Shown here piece by piece: positions 18,957-27,273 of a stretch of 64,000 nucleotides of DNA; position 1 is the first letter of the stretch; every line of letters starts with the position of its first letter. The notes beneath the pieces are model-generated. The model ran no database searches. It saw nothing but the letters and a program-made list of their open reading frames with translations, and had not been told where the DNA came from. Made by a program: the position numbers and the translations under genes. Source of the DNA: Verrucomicrobiia bacterium (GTDB lineage Bacteria > Verrucomicrobiota > Verrucomicrobiia > Limisphaerales > CAIMTB01); contig JAHCBA010000035.1 in NCBI GenBank assembly GCA_019634625.1, positions 1 through 64,000 on the forward strand. The letters are read 5' to 3'.

Positions 18957-20063
18957 TCAGGCTCCTGTGGCGCCCAGTTCGTGGGCGAGCGTGTGGACAA
19001 AGGCGGCGTTGTCGCAGGTCAGGTAGTGCATGGCACCCCCCATGCGGGAGTAGCTCTTGCAGAAGCGGAGGTAGTACCCGGGATGGGTCTTGGGAGGTTC
19101 GCCCCGGGTCCAGTCCCAGCCGCCGCCCTCCTGGAGATCGACGACGTAGATCGTGTGCCCGGAGACGTTCGGACGACCGTCCTGGCGCCGGAGGTTGTGG
19201 ACGCAGCTCAGGCTCTTCTCGAAGACCTGCGGGCCCATGATGGCGGACCCGACGTTGAGCACGACACCGCCATCGAGTCCCTCGACCGATGCGGCGAAGC
19301 GCTTGAAGTCGATCTCGGCCGCCCGGCCCAGGACGGCGCCGTTGAACATGGGATGGCAGGCCACGATGTCGTATCCGATCCCGGGATGGACGGTGAGCGG
19401 CACGCCGCGCCGGAAGGCGGCGGCGACGATCGAGGCGTGCTTCCAGCGGTGAACGATCGGATGCGGCCCGTCCACGATCCCGTGCTGCCGCATGGCAACC
19501 AGCAGGTCCGCGGCGGCCGGCGCGAGGGGATCGGCAGGGAACTGAGCCAGCAGGCCGGCGAGTTCGTCGGGGGCCGGGAATGTGCAGCCATCCTCGTTGA
19601 TGTACCGCCCCAACGCCGCCCCGTAGCCGTCGCCGCGCAGCCCGCCGGCGAGGAGCGCAAGGTGGATGTTCCTGCCCGTCTCGTCCCACGTCCCGAACGT
19701 GCCCGTGGCCACGTTGTCCTCGACCGATTCCGTCGAGCGGCCGTGCCAGGCGTATTCCCAGTCGTGGATCGTCCCCGCGCCATTGGTGGCGAGATGGGTG
19801 ATCCAGCCACGTTCCATGAACCGGTCGAGGAGCAGGGCGGCGCCGTTGCGCAGAAGATGGGCGCCGTAGATGAGCATCACGGTTGCGCCCCGGGCGCGGG
19901 CGGCACGCACGGCGTCCGCGGCCTGTCGGATCTGGGCGGCCAGCGGTTCCGCCAGCGGCGCCACCGGTCCGTCGGGGTCGATGAGAATCTCCTCCACCCG
20001 GGTCATGCTGCGGCGCTCGGACAAAGGGAAGACGCGGAGTCGGGCATGGTCGAAGGAAGTCAT
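18957..20063 (-). CDS. deoxyhypusine-synthase-like protein of unknown function
   Basis: This 368-aa protein has blocks that recall the deoxyhypusine synthase/homospermidine synthase fold: LIYGAHLLRNG, LATNGAGTIHDWEYAWHG, then STESV and GTFGTWDET. Later blocks include VPLTVHPGIGYDIVACHP, GGVVLNVGSAIMGPQVF and AMHYLTCDNAAFVHTLAHEL. The catalytic lysine segment of true eukaryotic DHS is not obvious, so a hypusine role should not be assumed. A nucleotide- or NAD-binding enzyme acting on a small amine or sugar is possible. Its TGA stop is part of a MITE target duplication. It lies 57 bp after pyruvate kinase on the same strand and may be co-transcribed. Confidence 0.55.
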   Translation of the reverse strand: MTSFDHARLRVFPLSERRSMTRVEEILIDPDGPVAPLAEPLAAQIRQAADAVRAARARGATVMLIYGAHLLRNGAALLLDRFMERGWITHLATNGAGTIHDWEYAWHGRSTESVEDNVATGTFGTWDETGRNIHLALLAGGLRGDGYGAALGRYINEDGCTFPAPDELAGLLAQFPADPLAPAAADLLVAMRQHGIVDGPHPIVHRWKHASIVAAAFRRGVPLTVHPGIGYDIVACHPMFNGAVLGRAAEIDFKRFAASVEGLDGGVVLNVGSAIMGPQVFEKSLSCVHNLRRQDGRPNVSGHTIYVVDLQEGGGWDWTRGEPPKTHPGYYLRFCKSYSRMGGAMHYLTCDNAAFVHTLAHELGATGA

Positions 20064-20120
20064 GGCAAATGGGATGGCGTCTTCGGAAACAGAACGACGC
20101 TGGAGTGGCGGAACCGCGGT

Positions 20121-21545
20121 TCAGTGGGGGAGCGGCACGAATTCGAGCCGGTGATGGGCCCCGGGGTGGCGGAGCGAAGGGCCGGCCACGAGGAGGACAC
20201 AATCGCCGCGAAGCCCGTTCTCGCGCGTCCAGTCCGCGGCAAAGGCGCGCCAGTCGTCCGGTTCCTCGCGGAGTTCGATGGGATGGACGCCGTAGGAGAA
20301 CTGGAGGGCCTGGCAGGCGGTGCGCTCGGGTGAAAGGGCGGCGACCCAGACGGCGGGCTTGAGTCGGGCGATGAGACGGGCGGTGGTGCCGGAGACGGTG
20401 GGGACGAGTGCCGCGACACACGGCACCCCCGAGAGGGCCTGTTCCACCACCTCGGCGAATCCGCTCCAAGGGGGAACGCCCGGATCGCCGCAGCGTTCCT
20501 GGAGACCCCGGAGGCGGGCCATGGGCCGGCGGGATTCCGTCACGGCGGCAATGCGGGCCAGCATGGCGACGGATTCCTCGGGGAACCGGCCCATGGCGGA
20601 TTCGGCCGACAGCATGACGGCGTCGGTGCCGTCCAGGATGGCGTTGGCGACGTCCGTGGCCTCGGCCCGGGTCGGGATGCGGCTCGACACCATGGACTCG
20701 AGCATCTGGGTGGCCGTGATGACCGGTTTGCCTGCGAGATTGGCCCGGGCAAGGAGATCCTTCTGGGTGATGCCGATGCGTTCGATGGGGACCTCGACCC
20801 CAAGATCGCCGCGGGCGACCATGATGCCGTCGGCGGCGGCCAGGATCTCGTCGAGGTGCCGCAGGGCTCCGGACCGCTCGATCTTGGCGACGAGGAAGGG
20901 GCGATGCCCGAGGGCGGCCGCGGCGGATCGGACCGCCTCGATGTCGGCGGCGTTCTCGACGAACGACTGGCTGACGGCATCGACCCCTTCCGCGAGGGCG
21001 AACTCGAGGCAGCGGCGGTCATCGTCGGTGAAGGCCGAGATGCCCAGGGCGATGCCGGGAAGGTTGAGGCCCTTGCGGGAACGAAGTTCACCCCCGACGA
21101 CGACGCGACAGGAGACATCGGGGCCGGTGATACGTTCGACCTCGAGATGGATGAGACCGTCGTTGAGGAAGAGGTGGTCGCCGGGACGCACCACCTTCGG
21201 GAGGGTGAGGAAGCTGACAGAAACACGATGCGCGTTGCCGAGCGCGGGATCCGTGGTGAGGACGAAGGGCCGGCCCGGTTCGAGTTCGACGGGTTCCGGA
21301 TCGATGCGGCCGACACGCATCTTCGGTCCCGGAAGGTCGGCCATGATGGCGACGCGGCGGCCCGTGGCCCGTTCGGCATTGCGCAAACGCCGGATGCGTT
21401 CGCGATGGCTGGCGAAATCGCCGTGGGAGAAGTTAAGCCGGGCCACGTTCATGCCGGCGCGGAGGAGCCGCTCGAGCATGGCGGGCGAATCCGAGGCAGG
21501 CCCGATGGTGGCCACGATCTTGGTCTTGTGGTCGGGAAGCGGCAT
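20121..21545 (-). CDS. pyk: pyruvate kinase
   Basis: This 474-aa glycolytic enzyme transfers phosphate from phosphoenolpyruvate to ADP in the cytoplasm. The N-terminus KTKIVATIGPASDS and MNVARLNFSHGD carry substrate-binding residues. The catalytic lysine is in PFLVAKIERSGAL, and metal binding is in GIMVARGDLGVEVP followed by ITATQMLESM. The small B domain is between about residues 72 and 165. The C-terminal regulatory domain is typical (VPTVSGTTARLIARLKP). The length is normal. The start ATG at 21545 is followed at once by the conserved beta strand. The upstream spacer holds a partial palindromic repeat and the left end of the IS. Confidence 0.93.
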   Translation of the reverse strand: MPLPDHKTKIVATIGPASDSPAMLERLLRAGMNVARLNFSHGDFASHRERIRRLRNAERATGRRVAIMADLPGPKMRVGRIDPEPVELEPGRPFVLTTDPALGNAHRVSVSFLTLPKVVRPGDHLFLNDGLIHLEVERITGPDVSCRVVVGGELRSRKGLNLPGIALGISAFTDDDRRCLEFALAEGVDAVSQSFVENAADIEAVRSAAAALGHRPFLVAKIERSGALRHLDEILAAADGIMVARGDLGVEVPIERIGITQKDLLARANLAGKPVITATQMLESMVSSRIPTRAEATDVANAILDGTDAVMLSAESAMGRFPEESVAMLARIAAVTESRRPMARLRGLQERCGDPGVPPWSGFAEVVEQALSGVPCVAALVPTVSGTTARLIARLKPAVWVAALSPERTACQALQFSYGVHPIELREEPDDWRAFAADWTRENGLRGDCVLLVAGPSLRHPGAHHRLEFVPLPH

Positions 21546-21714
21546 GGGGATCGAACGCCGGGCGCGGGGCGCGACGCACCAGAATGCCGGGCCCGCACGG
21601 CAAAGTAGAAGCGGGAATGTTCCGCACAGACGCTAAAACTTCTCATCCGTGGCATGAGCCCATGGTGCCATGGGATGCGGACTCGCGGAGCTCGTCCCTC
21701 CGAAGGCTTGGGGA
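21546..21714. other. leader of pyk with partial palindromic repeat
   Basis: This spacer is between pyruvate kinase and the insertion sequence. 21671-21706 carries one half-unit (GACTCGCGGAGCTCGTCCCT) of the common palindrome. The pyk promoter should be here, but no confident -35/-10 is visible. Confidence 0.5.
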
Positions 21715-21837
21715 GGGGCGCATCTCAGATTTTCGGAAGGGGAATGGATGACGGAGGGTGAAACTGGGGGATGAGGGGACGAAAAAAGCCGTATTTTTCT
21801 CGGGACTCTGAATCTCCCTTCCGGTAAACCGGTGGGG

Positions 21838-22758
21838 ATGTCACAGGAGGAGTCCATTCTGCAGGGCCTCCGGTTGGGCCCCCGGCAACTGGAGGAGGTT
21901 CGGGCCCTGGTGGCCGATCACCCGGATTGGAGTCGTTACCGGCTGAGCCGCCAGTTGGCCACACTTTGGCAATGGCGCGGCCTCAACGGTCAGCTCAAGG
22001 ACATGGCGGCCCGGACGCTCCTGCTAACCCTGGAGAAGCGAGGATGGATTCGCCTGCCCGAGCGGCGCTGGGCTTCGCCCAATCGGATGCGCCATAAACG
22101 CATGCCGTCCGGAGAAGAGCCCTCCGTCGTCCCGATCGCCGGACCGCTGGCTGAACTGCTGCCCCTGCGTTTGACCGAACTGAGCGACGGAGGCGATCCG
22201 CGCAGATCCTCACTCTTCGAGAGTCTCCTGCACCGCCATCACTACCTCAGTTACCGCAGTCCGGTCGGCGAGAACCTTCGTTATCTGGTGGAAGACCGCC
22301 AGGGCCGTCCGGTGGCTTGCGCCTTGTTCGGCGCGGCCGCGTGGCGCTGCACCGCGCGGGATCGGTTTCTTGGGTGGGATCCGGCCACCCAGGCTCGACA
22401 ACTCTCGCTGCTCACCAACAACACCCGCTTTCTCGTCCCGGCCTGGGTGCGGGTGCCTCAGTTGGCCAGCCACGTGCTCGGCCGCCTCGCCCGTCGCTTG
22501 AGCGGGGATTGGCAGCGCAAGTACGCCCATCCCATCCACGTCGTGGAGACTTTCGTCGAGCGCGACCGCTTCGAGGGCACCTGCTACCAGGCCGCCAACT
22601 GGATTCGCGTGGGCGAGACTCGGGGACGCGGCCGTCAGGGCCCCGACCCGCGCCTGCGCTCCACCTCGATCAAGGACGTTTACCTCCTGCCGCTGCACCC
22701 CCGGTTCCGCGAATGCCTCCTGAGCCCTCCGACTCCTCCCAGCCCCACCCACCCATGA
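21838..22758 (+). CDS. DUF4338 (DruA-like) protein carried by the insertion sequence
   Basis: This 306-aa protein resembles DUF4338, the domain of Druantia anti-phage protein DruA and of many IS-linked proteins. An N-terminal winged-helix-like part (RYRLSRQLATLWQWRGLNGQ, then ARTLLLTLEKRGWI) leads to the core. The core has HHYLSYRSPVGENLRYLVED, then ACALFGAAAWRC, RLSGDWQRKYAHPIHVVETF and CYQAANWIRVGETRGRG. The ATG at 21838 is preferred to the GTG two codons earlier. The stop overlaps the transposase start (ATGA), so the two are translationally coupled. Its role in transposition is unproven, and it may be an accessory or target-choice factor. Confidence 0.8.
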   Translation: MSQEESILQGLRLGPRQLEEVRALVADHPDWSRYRLSRQLATLWQWRGLNGQLKDMAARTLLLTLEKRGWIRLPERRWASPNRMRHKRMPSGEEPSVVPIAGPLAELLPLRLTELSDGGDPRRSSLFESLLHRHHYLSYRSPVGENLRYLVEDRQGRPVACALFGAAAWRCTARDRFLGWDPATQARQLSLLTNNTRFLVPAWVRVPQLASHVLGRLARRLSGDWQRKYAHPIHVVETFVERDRFEGTCYQAANWIRVGETRGRGRQGPDPRLRSTSIKDVYLLPLHPRFRECLLSPPTPPSPTHP

Positions 22759-24275
22759 CCCCGACCCAGCCCGCCCGCACGTCCCGCCTTCCCCCTCCGC
22801 TTCCCCGCCTCCCGCCCTGGTTGCGAGACTCCGAACTGCAGGCCTGGCAGGCCGACCTCCACCAGCGCGTGGAGCGCGTGCTCGCCGACGGCGAGCAAGG
22901 CCTGGGTTTCCTTGAGGAACACATCGAGCAGGCCAGCCTCGAGCCGCGCCGCCTGGCTTTGGAGCGAGCCCTCCAAGCCAAGGCGGAAGCGGTTCCTTGC
23001 CTTTGTACCACCTGCCAAGGACCCCTGCGTCGACTGGAATGGTTGTCGCGCTCGATCCGCTCGCGCTTCGGCCCGGTCGAGTTCGCCCGCGCCCACGGAT
23101 GGTGCGCCCGCTGTCAGACGTGGAGCTTCCCCGCCGACCTCGCCCTGGGATTGGCCCCCAACGCCACCGCCTCACCGTTCCTCCAGGAAGCCGCCGCCTT
23201 GTTGGTCAGCAAGATGCCCCCGGCCCAGGCCGAGGCCGTCGCCCAACGCCTCCTCGGCGTGCCCCTGACCCGCTGCTCCTTGGATCGGGAGGCCCGGCGC
23301 CAGGGCCAGCGCGCCCAAAAGCTCCGGGCCGAACAGAACGCGCTTCTCGATTCTTGGGACACGCTGCAAGCCGAGGCCACCCGCCAGAACCAGACACCTT
23401 CGCAGGGACCTTTTACCCTGATCCTCGAAATCGACGCCTGGAACATCCGCGAGCGCGATGACTGGGGGGACACCGAGAAACTGCGTGCGCTGGCCCGGGA
23501 ACCCGAGCGTTGGCATTGGGTCTATACCGCCACCTGCTTCCGCCTCGATCACCGCGGCAGCACCGCCGCCGATCGTCCCGTCATCTCCGAACGTGGCTAC
23601 GTGGCCACCCGCCTCGGCATCGACGAACTCTTCCGCCAACTCCACCGCGAAGCCGTCCGGCGCGGCCTCTGGCAGGCCGCCGACGTCCTCGTCATCGCCG
23701 ATGGCGCCGTCTGGATCTGGAACGCCGTCGCCGACCGCTTCCCCAAGGCCCGCCAACGCCTCGATCTCTTCCATCTCCGCCAGCATCTCTGGGAAATCGC
23801 CCATGACCTTCACGGGCGCGACACCCCGGAAGCCCGGGCTTTCGTCCAACCCCTCCTGACCCACATCCACGACGACCGCGCTGCCGACGTCATCGCCCAA
23901 CTCGATCAACTCCGCCCGCGCCTGGCCGAAGCCCAGCGCCTCAAGCTCGAAAGGCAAACCCAATACCTCCGCAACAACCTCGGGCGAATGCACTACCAGC
24001 AAGCCCTCGCCGCCCAGCAGGCCCAACGCGCCCGCTCCAAAAAGCGCGCTCCCGCCGCCCACCCGACCTCCTCCCCTTCACCCCTTCCAGAACCCGTCGG
24101 CTCCGGGGCCATCGAATCCACCGCTCGCCAGTACCAGTGTCGCTTCAAACGCACCGGCCAGTTCTGGACCCAAGTCGGCGACGAAGCCCTCCTCTGTCTG
24201 GAAACCCTCTGGCGCAACCAGCGCTGGACAGACCTGTTCCCTCACGCCCGCCTCACTGCCAAAAGCCGCAACTGA
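22755..24275 (+). CDS. ISKra4-family-like transposase
   Basis: This 506-aa DDE-type transposase has a zinc-binding region at about 79-125 (CLCTTCQGPL, then HGWCARCQTWSF). Catalytic acidic residues are likely in LILEIDAWNIRERDDWG, VLVIADGAVWIWNAVADRFP and, at the end, VGSGAIESTARQYQCRFKRTG. The block RQRLDLFHLRQHLWEIA follows the second Asp, as in ISKra4 and ISLre2 proteins. The ATG at 22755 overlaps the passenger gene by four bases; the longer upstream frame only shadows the passenger. The protein looks full length without frameshift. Confidence 0.85.
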   Translation: MTPTQPARTSRLPPPLPRLPPWLRDSELQAWQADLHQRVERVLADGEQGLGFLEEHIEQASLEPRRLALERALQAKAEAVPCLCTTCQGPLRRLEWLSRSIRSRFGPVEFARAHGWCARCQTWSFPADLALGLAPNATASPFLQEAAALLVSKMPPAQAEAVAQRLLGVPLTRCSLDREARRQGQRAQKLRAEQNALLDSWDTLQAEATRQNQTPSQGPFTLILEIDAWNIRERDDWGDTEKLRALAREPERWHWVYTATCFRLDHRGSTAADRPVISERGYVATRLGIDELFRQLHREAVRRGLWQAADVLVIADGAVWIWNAVADRFPKARQRLDLFHLRQHLWEIAHDLHGRDTPEARAFVQPLLTHIHDDRAADVIAQLDQLRPRLAEAQRLKLERQTQYLRNNLGRMHYQQALAAQQAQRARSKKRAPAAHPTSSPSPLPEPVGSGAIESTARQYQCRFKRTGQFWTQVGDEALLCLETLWRNQRWTDLFPHARLTAKSRN

Positions 24276-24423
24276 TCTTCCTCGCTCCCTTCATCTCCTC
24301 GCCCTCCTCCTGACCTTCTTCCGTTCTCTCCAGGCCCTTCCGAAAATCTGAGATGCGCCCCTTGGGGAGGCGCACAAGCTCCGGCGCTTGCTGCGCCCCG
24401 GGGCGGGCCCGTAGCGTGGCCGG

Positions 24424-25395
24424 GTGAATGCGCTGGTCACCGGCGGGGCCGGGTACATCGGGTCGGTCTGTGTGGAGGAACTGCTGCGGGCGGGACATCA
24501 GGTCACGGTGTTCGATAATTTCAGCGAAGGACATCGCTCGGCGGTGCCATCCGGCGCGCGGTTGATCGAAGGTTGCCTGAACGATGCGGCGGCGGTGGAG
24601 CGGGCGGTCCGGGAAAGCGGGGCGGAGGCGGTGCTGCATTTCGCGGCACTGGCCCTGATTGCGGAGTCGATGCGGGATCCTGGGAAGTACTTCCGGAACA
24701 ACGTGGGCGGCGGGATGAACCTGCTCGAAGCCTGCGCCAGGGCCGGCGTGCGGAAGTTCGTGTTCAGTTCCACCTGCGCGACCTACGGGATCCCGGAACG
24801 GGTGCCGATCGACGAATCGTTTCCCCAGCGACCCATCAACCCGTACGGAGCCTCGAAGCGGATGTTCGAGGAGATCCTCGACTGGCACGCCCGCGTCCAC
24901 GGACTTGAAGTGGTCGTCTTCCGGTACTTCAACGCCGCCGGTGCCAGCGAGCGGCTGGGCGAGCATCACCGCGTCGAAACCCACCTGATCCCCAACGTCC
25001 TCCGCGTCGCCCTGGGCCAGGCACCGGAGGTGGGGGTCTTCGGCACCGACTACCCCACGCCCGACGGCACCTGCGTCCGGGATTACATCCACATCGTGGA
25101 TCTCGCCGACGCCCATATCCGGGCCCTCGAGCCGGGACGCCGCGGAGCCTACAACCTCGGGATCGGCGGCGGGCATTCCGTGCGGGAGGTCATCCAGGCC
25201 TGTGAACGGGTCTCCGGCAAACCCATCGCCGTGCGGGCCCATCCCCGGCGGGACGGCGACCCGCCCAGCCTGGTGGCGTCGGCCGACAAGGCGCGTCGTG
25301 AACTGGGATGGGAACCGCGCTTCACCCGGCTCGAGGACATCGTCGCCACCGCCTGGGAATGGCATCGACGCCATCCGGACGGCTACCCCGACTAG
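24424..25395 (+). CDS. galE: UDP-glucose 4-epimerase
   Basis: This 323-aa extended short-chain dehydrogenase/reductase interconverts UDP-glucose and UDP-galactose with bound NAD. The Rossmann motif is GGAGYIG at residues 7-13. The catalytic set is S115/S116/T117 and Y141xxxK145 (YGASK). Substrate-binding blocks are RYFNAAGAS and GTDYPTPDGTCVRDYIHIVD, the latter diagnostic for GalE. The start is GTG at 24424, only 62 bp after the IS end, so the insertion may have displaced or supplied its promoter. It supports sugar nucleotide supply for exopolysaccharide or galactose use. Confidence 0.92.
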   Translation: MNALVTGGAGYIGSVCVEELLRAGHQVTVFDNFSEGHRSAVPSGARLIEGCLNDAAAVERAVRESGAEAVLHFAALALIAESMRDPGKYFRNNVGGGMNLLEACARAGVRKFVFSSTCATYGIPERVPIDESFPQRPINPYGASKRMFEEILDWHARVHGLEVVVFRYFNAAGASERLGEHHRVETHLIPNVLRVALGQAPEVGVFGTDYPTPDGTCVRDYIHIVDLADAHIRALEPGRRGAYNLGIGGGHSVREVIQACERVSGKPIAVRAHPRRDGDPPSLVASADKARRELGWEPRFTRLEDIVATAWEWHRRHPDGYPD

Positions 25396-25438
25396 GCCGG
25401 GACCCGCACTGGCCCCCTGAACGCCGTCGCACGCTCCG

Positions 25439-27112
25439 ATGAACGAGATCGCTTCCTGGCAGGCCGCACACCCGGTGGCGAGCGCGGTGCTGATCCTCAG
25501 CGGCGTGGCGGTGGCGGGACTGGCGCTCGGCAACCTCAAGGTGCGGGGCATCGGTCTGGGCGTGGCCGGCGTGCTGTTTGCCGGGATCCTCTTCGGCCAC
25601 CTCGGCTTCAGCCTCGAACCCTCGACCCTGGCGTTCGTCCGGGAGTTCGGACTGATCCTGTTCGTTTATACGATCGGGATGCAGGTGGGGCCCGGCTTCG
25701 TGGCGTCCCTGCGGAAGGAGGGATTCCGCATGAACGTCCTGGCGGCCGCCATCGTGTTGCTGGGCGGACTGCTGACCGTCGGGCTCGGCCTGCTCTTCCG
25801 GCAGGATCTGGCCGCGATGATGGGCGTGTTCGCCGGGGCGACGACCAACACCCCGGCCCTTGGAGCGGCCCAGGAGGCGTTGAAGGCCCTCCCCGGCGGG
25901 GCGGAACGCGCGCCCCTCGCCGGCATGGGATACGCCGTGGCCTATCCCGGCGGGATCGCCGGCCTGATCTTCGCCATGCTCTTCTTCAAGGCGGTCTTCC
26001 GGGTCCAGCCCGAGGCCGAGGCCGAAGCGCTCCGGCGCGAAGAGGAAGCCGCCCGGCCCCGGTTGCGACGCATGAACCTCACGGTCGAGAACGCCAATCT
26101 CGACGGCGTCGCCGTGTCGGAACTGCCCGGGCTTCGCGAGCTGGGCGTGACCCTTTCGCGCATCAAACCCGGCGGGGAGGAAACCGTGCGGCCGGTACGT
26201 GCGGAGACCCGGCTGCACCGTGGCGACATCCTCCTTGCGGTGGGCACGGAGGCGAGCCTGCAGCGCTTCCGCCTCATCGTGGGCCGCGAAGCCGCCGAGG
26301 ATCTCATGCAACTCCCGGGCGAGGTCACCACCCGGCGTGTGGTGGTCACCCGCCGCGAGGCGCTCGGCGAAACCCTCGAACGCCTCGACCCGCCAGGCCG
26401 CCTCGGCGTCACCCTCACCCGCATCAGCCGCGGCGAGGTCGAATTGTCGCCCACCCCCGGCATGCGGCTCCAGTTCGGCGACATCGTCCAGGTGGTGGGC
26501 CGCGACGAGGACATCCAACGGGCGGCGACCGCCCTGGGCAACTCCGCCCAGGCTCTGCACCAGACCAACTTCCTCGCCATCTTCGTCGGCATCGCCCTTG
26601 GCGTCCTCGTCGGCCTTTACCCCCTCGACATTCCGGGACTCCCCATGCCGCTGCGGCTCGGGCTGGCCGGCGGCCCGCTGGTGGTCGCCCTCATCATCAG
26701 CCGCCTGGGCCAGATCGGCCCCGTGGTCTGGCACATGCCCTTCAACGCCAACCTGGCTCTCCGCGGCCTCGGACTCACCCTCTTCCTCGCCTGCGTCGGT
26801 CTCGCGTCCGGGGGCCAGTTCATGGCCACGCTGCGCTCCGGGGCGGGCCTCATCTGGATGGGCCTCGGCATGATCGTCACCCTGGTGCCCCTCCTGATTG
26901 TCGGCTGGCTGGGACGTCGCTGGGTCGGCCTCCGGTTCGCCAGCCTCTGCGGTCTGCTCGCCGGGAGCCTCACCGATCCCCCGGCCCTCGCCTTCGCCAC
27001 CGGCATGAACAAGTCCGAGGCGCCCACCTACGCCTACGCCACCGTGTATCCGCTCACCATGCTCCTCCGCATCCTCGTCGCCCAGGTGCTGACGCTGGTC
27101 TTCTGCAATTAG
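25439..27112 (+). CDS. AspT/YidE/YbjL-family antiporter with two TrkA-C domains
   Basis: This 557-aa inner-membrane protein has a first membrane block of about five helices (residues 14 to about 190). The conserved TTNTPALGAAQEAL and GYAVAYPGGIAGLIFAM match the aspartate:alanine exchanger duplication domain. Two TrkA-C (RCK-C) domains follow, at about 205-285 and 290-370 (TRLHRGDILLAVG and MRLQFGDIVQVVG). A second membrane block holds LAGGPLVVALIISRLG and LCGLLAGSLTDPPALAFA. The family carries amino acids or other small anions; the substrate here is unknown. It starts 43 bp after galE. Confidence 0.88.
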   Translation: MNEIASWQAAHPVASAVLILSGVAVAGLALGNLKVRGIGLGVAGVLFAGILFGHLGFSLEPSTLAFVREFGLILFVYTIGMQVGPGFVASLRKEGFRMNVLAAAIVLLGGLLTVGLGLLFRQDLAAMMGVFAGATTNTPALGAAQEALKALPGGAERAPLAGMGYAVAYPGGIAGLIFAMLFFKAVFRVQPEAEAEALRREEEAARPRLRRMNLTVENANLDGVAVSELPGLRELGVTLSRIKPGGEETVRPVRAETRLHRGDILLAVGTEASLQRFRLIVGREAAEDLMQLPGEVTTRRVVVTRREALGETLERLDPPGRLGVTLTRISRGEVELSPTPGMRLQFGDIVQVVGRDEDIQRAATALGNSAQALHQTNFLAIFVGIALGVLVGLYPLDIPGLPMPLRLGLAGGPLVVALIISRLGQIGPVVWHMPFNANLALRGLGLTLFLACVGLASGGQFMATLRSGAGLIWMGLGMIVTLVPLLIVGWLGRRWVGLRFASLCGLLAGSLTDPPALAFATGMNKSEAPTYAYATVYPLTMLLRILVAQVLTLVFCN

Positions 27113-27273
27113 ACACCTTGCTATTGACCTCGCCCGTCCGGAAGAGGAGCTTATGCATCCCCGGGCGCTCCGCGGGTCGTCCGGGAACGCGGCATCGTCG
27201 CGACCGTGACGTCCCGGCGGGTTATCGGGCCCGGGCGGCGGCGCGGCGGCGATTCCATCCGCAACCGTCACCT

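Larger units (their letters stand above)
21715..24361 (+). mobile_element. complete ISKra4-like insertion sequence with DUF4338 passenger
   Basis: This 2647-bp element has 27-bp perfect terminal inverted repeats. The left is 21715-21741, starting GGGGCGCATCTCAGATTTTC. The right is 24335-24361, its exact complement. It is flanked by a direct repeat TTGGGGA (7 bp); if the outer G/C base pair is counted as target the repeat is CTTGGGGAG (9 bp). It contains two overlapping genes, a DUF4338 protein and a DDE-type transposase. Intact ends, duplicated target and full-length genes suggest recent insertion and possible activity. It sits between pyk and galE and interrupts no gene. Confidence 0.9.
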
